Assembly (NCBI GenBank): GCA_016194585.1
Contig: JACQBG010000040.1
Location: forward strand, 1-64,000
Source: Gemmatimonadota bacterium
GTDB lineage: Bacteria > Gemmatimonadota > Gemmatimonadetes > Gemmatimonadales > Gemmatimonadaceae
Direction of reading: 5' to 3'
DNA length: 64,000 bases
Position 1 is the first letter of the stretch. Each line of letters opens with the position of its first letter. The notes under the pieces were generated by a model. That model was not told the DNA's origin. It worked only from the letters and a program-made list of their open reading frames with translations, and made no database searches. This document shows positions 1 to 8,698 of the stretch, one piece after another. The translations under genes and the position numbers were made by a program.

Positions 1-2
1 CC

Positions 3-512
3 GGACCCTGCGTCATGATCACCGTGACGGACACTGGCGATGGCATGGATGCGGCAACGGTGTCCCGGTGCTTTGAGCCGTTCTTTTCGACCAAGCCGGT
101 CGGTGAGGGAACCGGGTTGGGTCTCTCGACGATCGCCGAGCTGGCTGCACAGTACCACGGATTCGTGCAGGTGGAGAGTGAGGAGCGTCGCGGAACGACC
201 TTTCGTCTCTTGCTGCCGGTGGCTGCCGTGCCGCCCGGTGCGTTCCGGCAAGGGCTGCTCGAGGTGTCACCGTCCGGTGACGCCGGAAACACGCCCGCCA
301 CGAACTTGTCACCGGCGATCGACGCGTCGGCGCACGCGGCCCGGCGTTCGCTTCCCGCGCTGCGCGACCCCACGGCAGGCGTCGCCAGCGACGACGAATT
401 CGCGGAGGACATCCTCGCGAACGCCGAACCACCGATCCGGCTCTTGGAGATTGCGCGAGCGGCACTCCTCCCGACCATCACGACCCCCCGCGGCAACGAG
501 GCTCCGTCATGA
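3..512 (+). CDS. Sensor histidine kinase, C-terminal part (5' truncated by window edge)
   Basis: Only the end of the ATP-binding (HATPase_c) domain is inside the window. The G1 box (DTGDGM), F box (EPFFSTK) and G2 box (GEGTGLGLS) are all visible. The reading frame is open to the window edge, so the gene starts upstream. After the catalytic core there is an extension of about 80 residues, rich in Ala and Pro, with no recognised domain. It overlaps the next gene by an ATGA junction, which suggests the kinase and the receiver-EAL protein form a co-translated two-component pair. The sensed signal is unknown because the sensor half is missing. Identification as a histidine kinase is secure; specificity is not. 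Confidence 0.9.
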   Translation, partial: GPCVMITVTDTGDGMDAATVSRCFEPFFSTKPVGEGTGLGLSTIAELAAQYHGFVQVESEERRGTTFRLLLPVAAVPPGAFRQGLLEVSPSGDAGNTPATNLSPAIDASAHAARRSLPALRDPTAGVASDDEFAEDILANAEPPIRLLEIARAALLPTITTPRGNEAPS

Positions 513-1735
513 CTGGACCAAGCGCCACGTTCGACGTCTCGTCGCTTCGCGTGCTCGTGGTGGACGATCAAGAACACGCGCGGCGGTACAGCCAGTGCAT
601 CTTGAACGAAGCGGGCATCGACCGCGTCACGCTGGTCGGGAGCGGTCGCGATGCGATTGCCGCCGTGGCCGAGCCGGAGGCGGCTTTCGACCTCATCATG
701 TGCGATCTCCAGATGCCGGGTGTCGATGGGGTGGAGACGGTGCGCGCACTCGCCGCGATGAAGGTCCACGCGGCCATCGTCATCATGAGCGTCGAGAACG
801 AACGCGTGATCGAGTCGGCGGGACTCCTGGCCCTGGCGGGGGGGCTGCCCTTTTTCGGGGGAATCGCCAAGCCGCTGACGCTCGAGAAACTGCAGCCGGT
901 GTTGGCGCGGCTCAACGACATGCGACGCCCCGCGGGCGCACCACGGCGCGCGCCCTCGCTCGCGGAACTGGAGCATGCCATCGTGGCCGGCGAGATCGTC
1001 CTCGAGTACCAGCCGAAGATCGATATCCGCAGCGGTGCGTTCGCTGGTTCGGAGGCGCTCGTGCGCTGGCGGAGCGCCGCGCTTGGCGTGCTCGAGCCGT
1101 CCACGGTCCTCGCCATCGCCGAACAGTCGGATGCACTGGTCGAGCGCCTGACGACCTTCGTGCTCGACTCGGTGCTGACGTTCATCGGGCAGTGGCCGCA
1201 CCGCGGACCGCACCATGCCGTGTCCGTGAACCTGTCCGCGCGCGCGTTCGACGTCCTTGACCTTCCCGAACATCTCGCGTCAATGTGCATCACGCACTGC
1301 GTTGATCCGCAGGCGCTCACGATCGCCGTGGACGAGGCGCAGGTCTCGCTGGACGCTGCCCGAACCCGCGACGTGCTCACGCGCCTTCGCCTCAAGCGAT
1401 GTGGCCTTGCCCTGGACCGGTTCGGCCGGGGTGCCTCGGGACTGCACTGGCTGTGGCAGTCGCCCTTCACGGAAATCAAGATCGACCCGGTGCTGGTACA
1501 CGGCTGCGCCGGGTCCGCGGCGCAGCGCTCGGTAGTGGAGGCGAGCATCGCGATGGCCCGGGGTCTCGGCGTGGTTTCCGTTGCGGATGGGGTGCACGGC
1601 CGGTCCGAATGGACGTATCTGCAACGGGCAGGCTGTGATCACGCGCAAGGACCCTTCATTGCACGCCCGATGACTGCGGTGGTACTCGAGGCTTGGGCGA
1701 CGCAGTGGATCATGCAACATGCGCAGCCACTTTGA
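509..1735 (+). CDS. Response regulator: receiver domain fused to a degenerate EAL domain
   Basis: 408 aa. Residues ~13-130 form a CheY-like receiver with the acidic pair D19/D20 and a phospho-acceptor Asp at 66 (MCDLQMPG). Residues ~155-400 form an EAL (cyclic-di-GMP phosphodiesterase) fold, with EALVRW and VNLS recognisable. Several catalytic positions differ from active enzymes: the usual DDFG is LDRFGRG, and the AEGVE glutamate region reads VADGV. This suggests a binding or protein-interaction role instead of hydrolysis of c-di-GMP. It starts inside the stop codon of the upstream kinase, its probable partner. Family assignment is strong; lack of activity is inferred from motif loss. Confidence 0.88.
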   Translation: MTGPSATFDVSSLRVLVVDDQEHARRYSQCILNEAGIDRVTLVGSGRDAIAAVAEPEAAFDLIMCDLQMPGVDGVETVRALAAMKVHAAIVIMSVENERVIESAGLLALAGGLPFFGGIAKPLTLEKLQPVLARLNDMRRPAGAPRRAPSLAELEHAIVAGEIVLEYQPKIDIRSGAFAGSEALVRWRSAALGVLEPSTVLAIAEQSDALVERLTTFVLDSVLTFIGQWPHRGPHHAVSVNLSARAFDVLDLPEHLASMCITHCVDPQALTIAVDEAQVSLDAARTRDVLTRLRLKRCGLALDRFGRGASGLHWLWQSPFTEIKIDPVLVHGCAGSAAQRSVVEASIAMARGLGVVSVADGVHGRSEWTYLQRAGCDHAQGPFIARPMTAVVLEAWATQWIMQHAQPL

Positions 1736-2080
1736 CGCCGAGCACGCCACTGGGTGCGCTCGAGAAGCGCCTTGCGCCGCAGTGCGGCATGGGGCGATGC
1801 GCTCGCTCCCGCTCCGCAAGGCCATCGGGACGTGCGGGGCTGTGGCTCGCGCGGTCACCCGCGATGTGACCGAGCAGGGCCAGACGGCACGTCGGTGGCG
1901 CCACCCGCCGGCGCTGACCGCGCTGCTGACGATTCGAGAGGAGGACGCGTGTGCGGCGTCGGCGCGATTTCGCAGTGTCGATGACGCCGACACCGACGCC
2001 CCGAGAGGGGAGGGATGGGGACTCACTGGTCGGAGTTCCCGCGATCGAGGGAGACGAGACTCACCAACAGGGAGGGCACA
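1736..2080. other. Intergenic stretch without a convincing gene
   Basis: 345 bases between the EAL protein and the next secreted protein. Open frames here have skewed, Arg-rich composition and no recognisable domain, and I see no RNA gene. The last bases hold a good ribosome-binding site (GGGAGG) for the gene at 2081. Confidence 0.5.
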
Positions 2081-2575
2081 ATGAGACGCAGGGCTTGCGT
2101 CGTACTGCTGTGGCTCGCCGCGGTCGCGCACGAAGGCGTCGCGCAACATCATGGCCGCGGCGTGGTGGACAGTCTAGGCGGCGCAGATCCCGCCCGTGCG
2201 GCGCTGCTGTCGATTCAGCCACTGCCGGTCGATCTCGGCAACTTCTACACCGGCAGCTGGCGACGCGGCGTGCTCTATACGACGGCGGAACTCGTGCTCC
2301 TCGTTCCGGCCGGCGTCTTACTGCAGCGGAATGGCTGGATGGCTGGCATGCACGGGTATCCCGACTATGCCGCAACGGCGAATCGCCGATCGTGGACCAG
2401 CACCGAACGGTCCCAGTTCACGTCGCTGATGGCGGGATACGTCGTGGTCAAGCTCATTGCAGCGTTCGATGCGGGCAAGACGGCGGAACGGCACCATCGA
2501 CGTCTCGCGCTGGGCTATGACGCGACAGCTCGCGCGGCGGTGCTCGCGGTGGCCGCTCCGTTTGCGCCGCGTTAG
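2081..2575 (+). CDS. Small exported protein of unknown function
   Basis: 164 aa. The start at 2081 is chosen because a GGGAGG ribosome site lies just upstream and translation then begins with a classical signal peptide (MRRRACVVLLWLAAVA, probable cleavage after GVAQ). The rest has one likely membrane-associated helix around TTAELVLLVPAGVLL and a second hydrophobic patch near the C terminus. I do not recognise the family. It sits between a signalling pair and a Cyc2-like cytochrome-porin, in the same direction as both. Confidence 0.6.
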   Translation: MRRRACVVLLWLAAVAHEGVAQHHGRGVVDSLGGADPARAALLSIQPLPVDLGNFYTGSWRRGVLYTTAELVLLVPAGVLLQRNGWMAGMHGYPDYAATANRRSWTSTERSQFTSLMAGYVVVKLIAAFDAGKTAERHHRRLALGYDATARAAVLAVAAPFAPR

Positions 2576-2666
2576 GGAATGCGGTGCGTCATGGCCAACT
2601 CAGGTGCGTTCGCCGAGTCCGGTATTGCGCTCACACCGAATCGGGGAAGGCCTGACAGCGCGCAGT

Positions 2667-2681
2667 TTTATGGGGCGTCAA
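2667..2681 (+). promoter_or_regulatory. BlaI-type operator-like site 1a (TTTATGGGGCGTCAA)
   Basis: Imperfect 15-bp dyad of the form TTTAY-N5-RTMAA. The same pattern recurs at 2683, 17503, 17642, 19844, 25180 and 25408, including just upstream of the blaI-like gene. It lies with its twin 350 bp upstream of the cytochrome-porin gene. Which promoter it controls is uncertain because of that distance. Confidence 0.55.
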
Positions 2682-2682
2682 G

Positions 2683-2697
2683 TTTATGGTGCGTAAA
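2683..2697 (+). promoter_or_regulatory. BlaI-type operator-like site 1b (TTTATGGTGCGTAAA)
   Basis: Second copy of the 15-bp dyad, centred 16 bp from site 1a. Tandem placement suggests cooperative repressor binding. The remaining sequence from 2576 to 3033 (458 bp) contains no convincing coding region; I read it as the leader of the cytochrome-porin gene. Confidence 0.55.
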
Positions 2698-3033
2698 ATT
2701 CTGCGGGATGACGCCCGGCGAGAGGAAGACGCGTGGGGGGCTAGCACCGTGCCGGGGACGATCTGCGTGTCACCGGAAGGCTTAGCACCGCCGCGTTCTC
2801 TACGGTCCAGGAAACGTTGTACGTCGTCCTCTGCGGGGCCAGTCTTGGACGATCGACCGTCGCTGTCGGAGTCTCGTGACTGGCCGGTCGCGGTGCCGCG
2901 GTACGCACGATGAAGCGTTGGGAAGTCGCCGGCCTCGCGGCATCGGCGCGCGTTGGAGACACGACAGGGCCCAGGCGGGCCGACGCGACGACGCCGAAGA
3001 CACTCTCATTCACAGCGACTGGAGCACTCCGCA

Positions 3034-4227
3034 ATGACATCGATTCGACCTGTCTTCATGATCGTCCTCGCGCTCGCGCTGCTGCCGCGCCCGGCGCACG
3101 CGATCCCGGCGTGGGCACGCCGCTATAACGTGAACTGTTCGTTCTGCCACAGTCCGTCCGTGCCGCGCCTTAACGCGACCGGCATCGGCTTCAAGTGGGC
3201 TGGCTATCGCATGCCGGAAGATCTCGGCAGCAAAGTGGACGTCACCAAGATCGAGAACTATCTCTCCGCTCGCGTGATCGCGGCCTACGACTACGCGACG
3301 CGCAAGAACGCGGGGACCGAAGCCGACGCATTCTCCGTGCCATCGGCGAGCGTGTTCGCGGCCGGACCGATGGGGACGCACTTCGGGGGCTACCTCGAGT
3401 TCGAACGCCTCCCCGACGCCACCGTCGACCTGATCGGATCGATGACCGGCGTCTGGGGCTCGGAGCAGCGCTTCGGCGGGTTCCGGGTGGGTCAGGGTCA
3501 CATGCTCATGGCCGCCGGGGGCGTCGCCGGGTTCGATCGCCCGACGGGGATCTCGATGCCGTTGGCGTATGACGAATCCGTGACCGATGCGGTGCCATTG
3601 CGGCTCGGCGGCGACCAAGGCGGCATCGAAGCCTTCCTGGTACTCGGCGGCAGGAATCGGACCGCGGTGCAAATTGTGAACGGCGTCGTGGCAGGGGCCG
3701 GAATGGAGGGGCGCGCGGTCAGCAAGCGCGACATCGTCCTCACCAACCAGCTGATGTGGGACGATGTCGGCAGCGGTCTGGGGCTCGCCGCCTATTTCGG
3801 CACGGTGACTGGCGTCGTCGCGAATCAGCCCGATCTCGGGAAGCAATACGTGCGCCTCGCCGCGACGGCCAACAAGATCGTCGGCCGCTACGAGTTGATG
3901 GGCGGCTACGTCTACGGCAAGGATTCCGATGTGCCGGTGGACAGTGCGTCGACACTCACGCGCTCTCCGGCGGGACAGTCGTATTGGGCCCAAGGGCAGT
4001 ACACGTTCAAGCGCAGCCCCCTTTCCGTGTTCGGTCGGTACGAGTTCGTCGATCCCGATCGTGACGCGGTGGACCGTTCGCGGCAGCGGTATGTGCTGGG
4101 GGCGGTCCTCCCGATCAATGTGCCGGAGTACTTGCGCTGGAGTATCGAACTCTTTCGCGATTCGTACCGGTCCGCGGCAACGCCGGAACGGAATGGACTG
4201 TCGACACAGCTCCAGTTTGTCTTTTGA
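3034..4227 (+). CDS. Cyc2-like fused monoheme cytochrome c / outer-membrane porin
   Basis: 397 aa. A signal peptide (cleavage after AHA, ~residue 23) is followed directly by one c-type heme motif, CSFCH (35-39), inside the context YNVNCSFCH...PRLNATGIGFKWAGYR. This layout matches Cyc2-type proteins, in which a short N-terminal cytochrome plugs a beta-barrel. The remaining ~340 residues show alternating amphipathic strands and end in an aromatic residue (QLQFVF), as outer-membrane barrels do. Family knowledge: Cyc2 proteins pass electrons across the outer membrane, best known from Fe(II) oxidisers. Iron oxidation here is inference; the heme-barrel architecture is seen. The start at 3034 gives the signal peptide; a longer in-frame start at 2953 is unlikely. 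The electron-transfer operon downstream could receive its electrons. Confidence 0.75.
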   Translation: MTSIRPVFMIVLALALLPRPAHAIPAWARRYNVNCSFCHSPSVPRLNATGIGFKWAGYRMPEDLGSKVDVTKIENYLSARVIAAYDYATRKNAGTEADAFSVPSASVFAAGPMGTHFGGYLEFERLPDATVDLIGSMTGVWGSEQRFGGFRVGQGHMLMAAGGVAGFDRPTGISMPLAYDESVTDAVPLRLGGDQGGIEAFLVLGGRNRTAVQIVNGVVAGAGMEGRAVSKRDIVLTNQLMWDDVGSGLGLAAYFGTVTGVVANQPDLGKQYVRLAATANKIVGRYELMGGYVYGKDSDVPVDSASTLTRSPAGQSYWAQGQYTFKRSPLSVFGRYEFVDPDRDAVDRSRQRYVLGAVLPINVPEYLRWSIELFRDSYRSAATPERNGLSTQLQFVF

Positions 4228-4333
4228 GTTGATGGCGGCATGGACTCGGCGGGCGGCGACGCGGCCGTTCGACGCGCGGAGCACGCGGACGTGCCGGAAA
4301 CGGGCGTGTTTGCGCAGACGCGGTAACTAAGCT

Positions 4334-4372
4334 GGGCGACTCCATGCGGCGCGTGGCCGCGTGGAGTCGCCC
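4334..4372 (+). terminator. Strong hairpin downstream of the cytochrome-porin gene
   Basis: An 11-bp perfect inverted repeat (GGGCGACTCCA / TGGAGTCGCCC) continues, after one T-G mismatch, into a 5-bp stem (GCGGC / GCCGC) around the loop GCGTG. There is no T-tract, so it may be an mRNA 3' stabiliser or attenuator instead of an intrinsic terminator. It sits 24 bp before the next start codon. Confidence 0.5.
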
Positions 4373-4395
4373 GGATTCACGGGGGAGGCAGGTCC

Positions 4396-4638
4396 GTGCG
4401 CGACGGTATTTCGGGATGGTGGCCGAGCGGCGCCGCGTCCGTTGGCGCGTTTGTCGTCGGTTTGGGACTGGGCCTATGGCTCGCGCCATTTCACAATGTC
4501 CTCGCGCTCCCACTGATGGCGTTCGGCGGTGTCTTGCATGTGGCGGCGATGGTCGACGCCATCCTCGCCTCAGGGACGGAGAGGCGTTCGGCGCGGGACG
4601 CTGCCTCGATCTCTTCGGATGTTGTTCACTCGGTGTGA
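4396..4638 (+). CDS. Small two-TM membrane protein
   Basis: 80 aa, starting with GTG preceded by a very strong ribosome site (GGGGGAGG). Two hydrophobic segments (about residues 10-30 and 37-58) are separated by a short loop. No family is recognised. It lies directly before a copper-type lipoprotein and the Rieske/cytochrome operon, so a role as an assembly or small accessory membrane subunit is possible but not shown. Confidence 0.6.
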   Translation: MRDGISGWWPSGAASVGAFVVGLGLGLWLAPFHNVLALPLMAFGGVLHVAAMVDAILASGTERRSARDAASISSDVVHSV

Positions 4639-4754
4639 AACCACAGCTCGTCGGCGTCACGGTCCGTGCGTGGATGGTCCGGAAATGCTTGAGGGGCGGA
4701 CGCGTTCCGCGAGGTCGTTCACCAGGGCACCGTCGCCCGAAACCAGAGTTACAG

Positions 4755-5411
4755 ATGCGGAGAATGGGTGCGGGGCTTCTCGTGTCGTTGCTGCTGAGCG
4801 GCTGCATGATGCCCGGAATGGTCGGCATGGGTGGGGTGGGTGGCGGTGGGACGCACGGCGGGGATCATGCGAGCGCCGCGGTCAGTCCCACGGTGATCAA
4901 GGAAACGGTTCTCGAAGGGATCCGCGTCACGGCCACGTTTCCGCCATTCATGCTGGGCGATACCCCGGTGTACTCCGTGACGGTCATGCACGTCCTGGAC
5001 AAGTCGCCCGTGAACGACGCCTCCGTGTCATTGATTGTTGCCACTGACGAGGGGCGCGGCCCGGCGGAGTCAACCGGTCACGCGCATACGGACGCTCGCG
5101 ACGTCGCGGCGGCCGCTCCGCGCGCACTCGTGGCGGGCACCACGTGGTCGCCGACTACTGTCAGTGGCGGCTCGTACGTGTTCCGTCCATCGATCGCAAC
5201 AGAGGGCACCTACCGCTTGGTCGTCGTGGTTGAACGCGCCGGAAACCGCGTGCTGGACCCTCGGGCTGAACTGGAGCACGTGGTGCAGTTCCGACGCGTC
5301 GTGGACCAGCACGGCGGCGATGGTGGCGGGATGCACGGAGTGGGCGCCACGGCGCTCGTCCTTGCTGGGGCCGCCGTGATGGTCCTCATGATGGCTGTCA
5401 CACTGCGATGA
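4755..5411 (+). CDS. Met/His-rich lipoprotein with a YtkA/FixH-like domain
   Basis: 218 aa. Residues 1-17 are a lipoprotein signal with lipobox LLSGC. The mature N terminus is rich in Met, Gly and His (MMPGMVGMGG, THGGDH), a composition common in periplasmic copper-handling proteins. The middle (~50-175) is a beta-sandwich domain of the YtkA/FixH kind, and a C-terminal hydrophobic helix follows a second Gly/Met/His cluster. Metal binding is inferred from composition. The neighbours are respiratory cytochromes, fitting a role in metallocentre supply or protection. Confidence 0.6.
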   Translation: MRRMGAGLLVSLLLSGCMMPGMVGMGGVGGGGTHGGDHASAAVSPTVIKETVLEGIRVTATFPPFMLGDTPVYSVTVMHVLDKSPVNDASVSLIVATDEGRGPAESTGHAHTDARDVAAAAPRALVAGTTWSPTTVSGGSYVFRPSIATEGTYRLVVVVERAGNRVLDPRAELEHVVQFRRVVDQHGGDGGGMHGVGATALVLAGAAVMVLMMAVTLR

Positions 5412-5606
5412 TGGCACTGCGACAGGTCGCGGTCCGGGCGCGTCCACGGCGAGCGTTCGACCGTTGCTGGGGTTTCGGCCACCGTTGGACGGGGTATCTC
5501 GTGGACGGATTACCGCATCCTCATGACCATGTCGTTCTCGCGCGCCGAGCTTTTGCGCCTTCGGCGCGCGTTCGCCACCTCTTCACATGGAGTTGACGCA
5601 CCCACT

Positions 5607-6173
5607 ATGGACGAATCCTCTCCGACTCCGACTACCCCTCCCGAAGAGGAGGCGCCTGACGCCGGTACCATCGACCGGCGAGGGTTCCTGCACAAGGTGA
5701 GCACGGTCAGCGCCGGCATCACCGCGCTCGCGGTCGGCATCCCCGCGGCCGCCGCGTTCGTCTCGCCCGCCCTGCCGCAGAAGCCGCTCGACGACTGGAT
5801 CAAGGTGGCCGACGATGTGGCGCTGCTCGACGTCGGCGAGCCGGTGCGCGTGAACTTCGTGAAGACCGACCAGGACGCGTGGATCGAGACGCGCACCCTG
5901 AACAGCGTGTGGCTCTTCACGGAAGACGGCGAGAAGTTCAAGGCCTACAACGCCAAGTGCACGCACCTTGGCTGTTCCTACGTGCACGACAAGGAGAAGA
6001 AGGCGTTCTTCTGCCCCTGTCATCGCGGGCAGTTCGACATCAAGACGGGCAAGGTGCTCGACGGTCCGCCGCCGCGTGGCCTCGACGAGCTGCAGGTCGA
6101 GATCCGCGACAGCGCGGTGTACGTCAAGTACCGCGACTTCCGGCTCGGCATCGCCGAGCAGGTGGTGGCCTAA
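5607..6173 (+). CDS. Rieske [2Fe-2S] iron-sulfur protein
   Basis: 188 aa. A Tat-type signal anchor (DRRGFLHK followed by a hydrophobic stretch) places the domain in the periplasm, anchored to the inner membrane. The two Rieske boxes, CTHLGC and CPCHRGQFD, supply two Cys and two His ligands; the disulfide-forming cysteines are also in the boxes. The start at 5607 is preferred over an upstream ATG at 5523 because it leaves a normal-length N region. It ends one base before the cytochrome b start and is the Rieske subunit of the quinol-cytochrome c oxidoreductase encoded here. Confidence 0.93.
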   Translation: MDESSPTPTTPPEEEAPDAGTIDRRGFLHKVSTVSAGITALAVGIPAAAAFVSPALPQKPLDDWIKVADDVALLDVGEPVRVNFVKTDQDAWIETRTLNSVWLFTEDGEKFKAYNAKCTHLGCSYVHDKEKKAFFCPCHRGQFDIKTGKVLDGPPPRGLDELQVEIRDSAVYVKYRDFRLGIAEQVVA

Positions 6174-6174
6174 G

Positions 6175-7662
6175 ATGCCGACCCCGTTCAAGTGGCTCGA
6201 CGAGCGCGTGGACCTCGTCGGCGTTCGCAGGGCACTCCTCGACCGCAAGATGCCGGGCGGCCTCACCTGGTGGCACACGCTGGGCAGCGCGACGCTCACG
6301 GTGTTCGCGGTGCAGGTCGTCACGGGCATCATCCTCGCGATGTACTACTCGCCGTCGCCCGATCACGCGTACGACAGCATCCGGTACCTGCAGGACCAGG
6401 TCGTGAGCGGCAGCGTGCTGCGCGGCATCCATCACTGGGGCGCGTCGGCGATGGTGGTGCTGGTGGTCGCCCACATGATCCGCGTGTTCGTGATGGGCGC
6501 GTACAAGTATCCGCGCGAGATCAACTGGCTGTTGGGCGTGGTGCTGCTCTTCATCGTGCTCGGGTTCGGCTTCACCGGCTACCTGCTGCCGTGGGACCAG
6601 AAGGCGTACTGGGCGACGCAGGTGGGGACGAACATCGCGGGCACGACGCCGCTGATCGGCGGCGTGCTGGTGAAGTTGCTGCGGGGCGGCAGCCAGCTCG
6701 GCGCCGCGACGCTGGCGCGTTTCTTCGCGCTGCACGTGCTGCTGCTCCCCTTCATGCTGTTCATCGTCGTGCTGATGCACCTGGCCATCGTGGTGCGGCA
6801 GGGGATCGCCCCGCGGACGAAGGCGCTCGAGGAAGACGCGCCGGTGCACACGAGCGACGCGGCCTACCCGGCCTTCTACAAGAAGGCGTACGACCGCAGC
6901 AAGGGCGCCGGCGTGCCGTTCTGGCCCGACATCACCACGAAGGACGTCGTCGTCGGCGCGGTGATCGTGCTGTTGCTCCTGCAGCTGGCGCGCAGCTTCG
7001 GCGCCGGTCTCGAGCCGCCGGCCGATCCGACCGACAGCACCTACGTACCCCGTCCCGAGTGGTACTTCCTGCCGTTCTTCCAGCTGCTGAAGCTGGTGCC
7101 GGGCTCGATGGAGAGCGCGGTCGCGGTCGGGATCCCCACGGTGCTGGTGGCGTTGATGCTCCTCCTGCCCTTCTTCGATCGCAAGAGCACGCGGTCGTTC
7201 CGCAAGCGTCCCGTGGCCCGCGTCGCGCTCATGGTGCTCGGTGGGAGCTGCGTGCTCCTCATCGGCGCCTCGATGAGTGAGGACAGCGCGGCGGCGGTGA
7301 CGCCCGAGACGGGGCGGCCGTTGACGTCGGTGCAGCGTGCGGGACGCGCGTTGTATGCCGCGCAGGGCTGCGGCAGTTGCCACGCCATCGGCGGCAAGGG
7401 AGGCGGCAGCAAGGAAGACGCGCCGCCGCTCACGGAGATCGGCTTGAAGCACTCCGGGGCGTGGATCCACTCGTTCCTCGAGAATCCGCTCCGGTTCCAC
7501 GCGCAGACCAAGATGCCGAGCTTCGGCCCGCCGACGCTCTCGCACCAGGAGATCGAGGAGATGACGCGGTATCTCGTGACCCTGCGCGGCCCGAACGGCG
7601 ATCTCCGGAAGCCGGAGTTCGTCGACACGTTCCCCGAACCTCCCAAGACCAAGGAGAAGTGA
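6175..7662 (+). CDS. Cytochrome b / cytochrome c fusion of a bc-type quinol oxidoreductase
   Basis: 495 aa. The N-terminal ~220 residues carry the four-helix heme-b bundle with paired His (RGIHHWGAS, VVAHMIRVF; later FFALHVLLL, LMHLAIVV). The middle region holds the quinol-site motif PEWY (~285). The C-terminal ~110 residues are a cytochrome c domain with CGSCH and a distal Met (TKMPSF). Fusion of both b parts plus a c domain means this single polypeptide and the Rieske protein could form a minimal complex. It starts one base after the Rieske stop and ends one base before the next cytochrome, indicating one transcript. Confidence 0.93.
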   Translation: MPTPFKWLDERVDLVGVRRALLDRKMPGGLTWWHTLGSATLTVFAVQVVTGIILAMYYSPSPDHAYDSIRYLQDQVVSGSVLRGIHHWGASAMVVLVVAHMIRVFVMGAYKYPREINWLLGVVLLFIVLGFGFTGYLLPWDQKAYWATQVGTNIAGTTPLIGGVLVKLLRGGSQLGAATLARFFALHVLLLPFMLFIVVLMHLAIVVRQGIAPRTKALEEDAPVHTSDAAYPAFYKKAYDRSKGAGVPFWPDITTKDVVVGAVIVLLLLQLARSFGAGLEPPADPTDSTYVPRPEWYFLPFFQLLKLVPGSMESAVAVGIPTVLVALMLLLPFFDRKSTRSFRKRPVARVALMVLGGSCVLLIGASMSEDSAAAVTPETGRPLTSVQRAGRALYAAQGCGSCHAIGGKGGGSKEDAPPLTEIGLKHSGAWIHSFLENPLRFHAQTKMPSFGPPTLSHQEIEEMTRYLVTLRGPNGDLRKPEFVDTFPEPPKTKEK

Positions 7663-7663
7663 G

Positions 7664-7996
7664 ATGCGTTCCTTCCTGATGGTGTGCGCGCTGTTCGCGA
7701 TCGTGACGTCGCGCGTGTCCGCTCAGGGCGCCGACGGCAAGGCCCTGTACGACGAGTTCTGCAAGAAGTGCCACGGCGTGATCGGCAAGCCGCCGGCCAC
7801 GATGCAGAAGAAGTTCGAGAAGATCGCCACGTTCAACGCCGAGTTCATGGCGAAGCACTCGGTCGACTCGGTGGTGAAGGTGCTGTCGAAGGGGAAGAAC
7901 GAGGACATGAAGTCCTTCAAGGAGAAGATGAAGCCCGACGAGCTGACCGCGGTCGCGAAGTACGTGCACGAGCTCGCGGCGAAAGCCAAGCCGTAA
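7664..7996 (+). CDS. Monoheme cytochrome c
   Basis: 110 aa. A signal peptide (cleavage after VSAQ) is followed by heme motif CKKCH and a candidate distal Met in the sequence EDMKSF. It is a small, Lys-rich class I cytochrome. A ribosome site (AAGGAG) overlaps the end of the upstream gene. It probably carries electrons from the bc complex to a terminal acceptor in the periplasm. A small GC hairpin (8029-8047) lies after it and may mark partial termination. Confidence 0.9.
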   Translation: MRSFLMVCALFAIVTSRVSAQGADGKALYDEFCKKCHGVIGKPPATMQKKFEKIATFNAEFMAKHSVDSVVKVLSKGKNEDMKSFKEKMKPDELTAVAKYVHELAAKAKP

Positions 7997-8176
7997 CCCC
8001 GCGCTCTCACCTCACCTCGTCCCGAGCGCCGCCCCGACCGGGGGCGGTCATGAGGAAGCGATATGCAAGGAATGCGAGAGGTGTGGCGTGTCTTGGGCAA
8101 GGTCGTGATCGCGGCTCCGTCGGTGCGGTGTTTCGCCGAGCGACACGAAGACGGGTCACCCTGAAGGGGACGGTGC

Positions 8177-8698
8177 ATGCGGCACGCGAAGCACTTCGTA
8201 CGACTGTTCGCACTCCTGGCGGTTGTGTTGATCGCCTTCCTCGCCGTGCGTGCGCAGGTCGTGCCGAAGGATTTCGGCACGCTGGGCCGCTTCCGGGCCT
8301 CGGCGATCAAGGAGGCGGCGATGCGGGAACCCCGTCACCTCGGGAACGAGGCCTGCTCCGACTGTCACGCGAAGGTCAACGACGCCTGGGCGGCGGGCAA
8401 GCACCATACGCCGCAATGCGAGAACTGCCACGGCCCGGGCCTGCTCCACGTGAAAGTGATGAGCGAGGATTCGGTCGCCGCGTACCCCGACAGGATCAAG
8501 GCATTCCCAAAGGCGCTCCGCCCGACGACGGGCACGCAGGAATGCCTCTGGTGCCACCTCAAGACGTTCGAGCGCCCCAGCGCCCTCAAGTCCATCAAGA
8601 ACGTCGAGCGGCACACGATTGAGAAGGGTGGAACGTTCACCGCCGCGTCAAAGTGCACGGATTGCCACAACCCTCACACGACGGTGGTCAAGCAGTGA
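8177..8698 (+). CDS. Tetraheme cytochrome c
   Basis: 173 aa. An N-terminal hydrophobic anchor is followed by four CxxCH sites: CSDCH, CENCH, CLWCH and CTDCH. Spacing and length resemble the multiheme partners of NrfCD-type modules. The following ferredoxin gene starts with GTG inside this gene's stop codon, so the two are translationally coupled. Predicted role: periplasmic electron transfer between the membrane quinol-oxidising NrfD unit and soluble or outer-membrane cytochromes. Confidence 0.9.
   Translation: MRHAKHFVRLFALLAVVLIAFLAVRAQVVPKDFGTLGRFRASAIKEAAMREPRHLGNEACSDCHAKVNDAWAAGKHHTPQCENCHGPGLLHVKVMSEDSVAAYPDRIKAFPKALRPTTGTQECLWCHLKTFERPSALKSIKNVERHTIEKGGTFTAASKCTDCHNPHTTVVKQ

Noticed and set aside
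6124-7545. 473-codon open frame on the minus strand opposite the cytochrome b-c gene
   Set aside because: Composition is dominated by Arg, His and Glu with no domain. The plus strand encodes an unambiguous cytochrome; this is a high-GC shadow frame.
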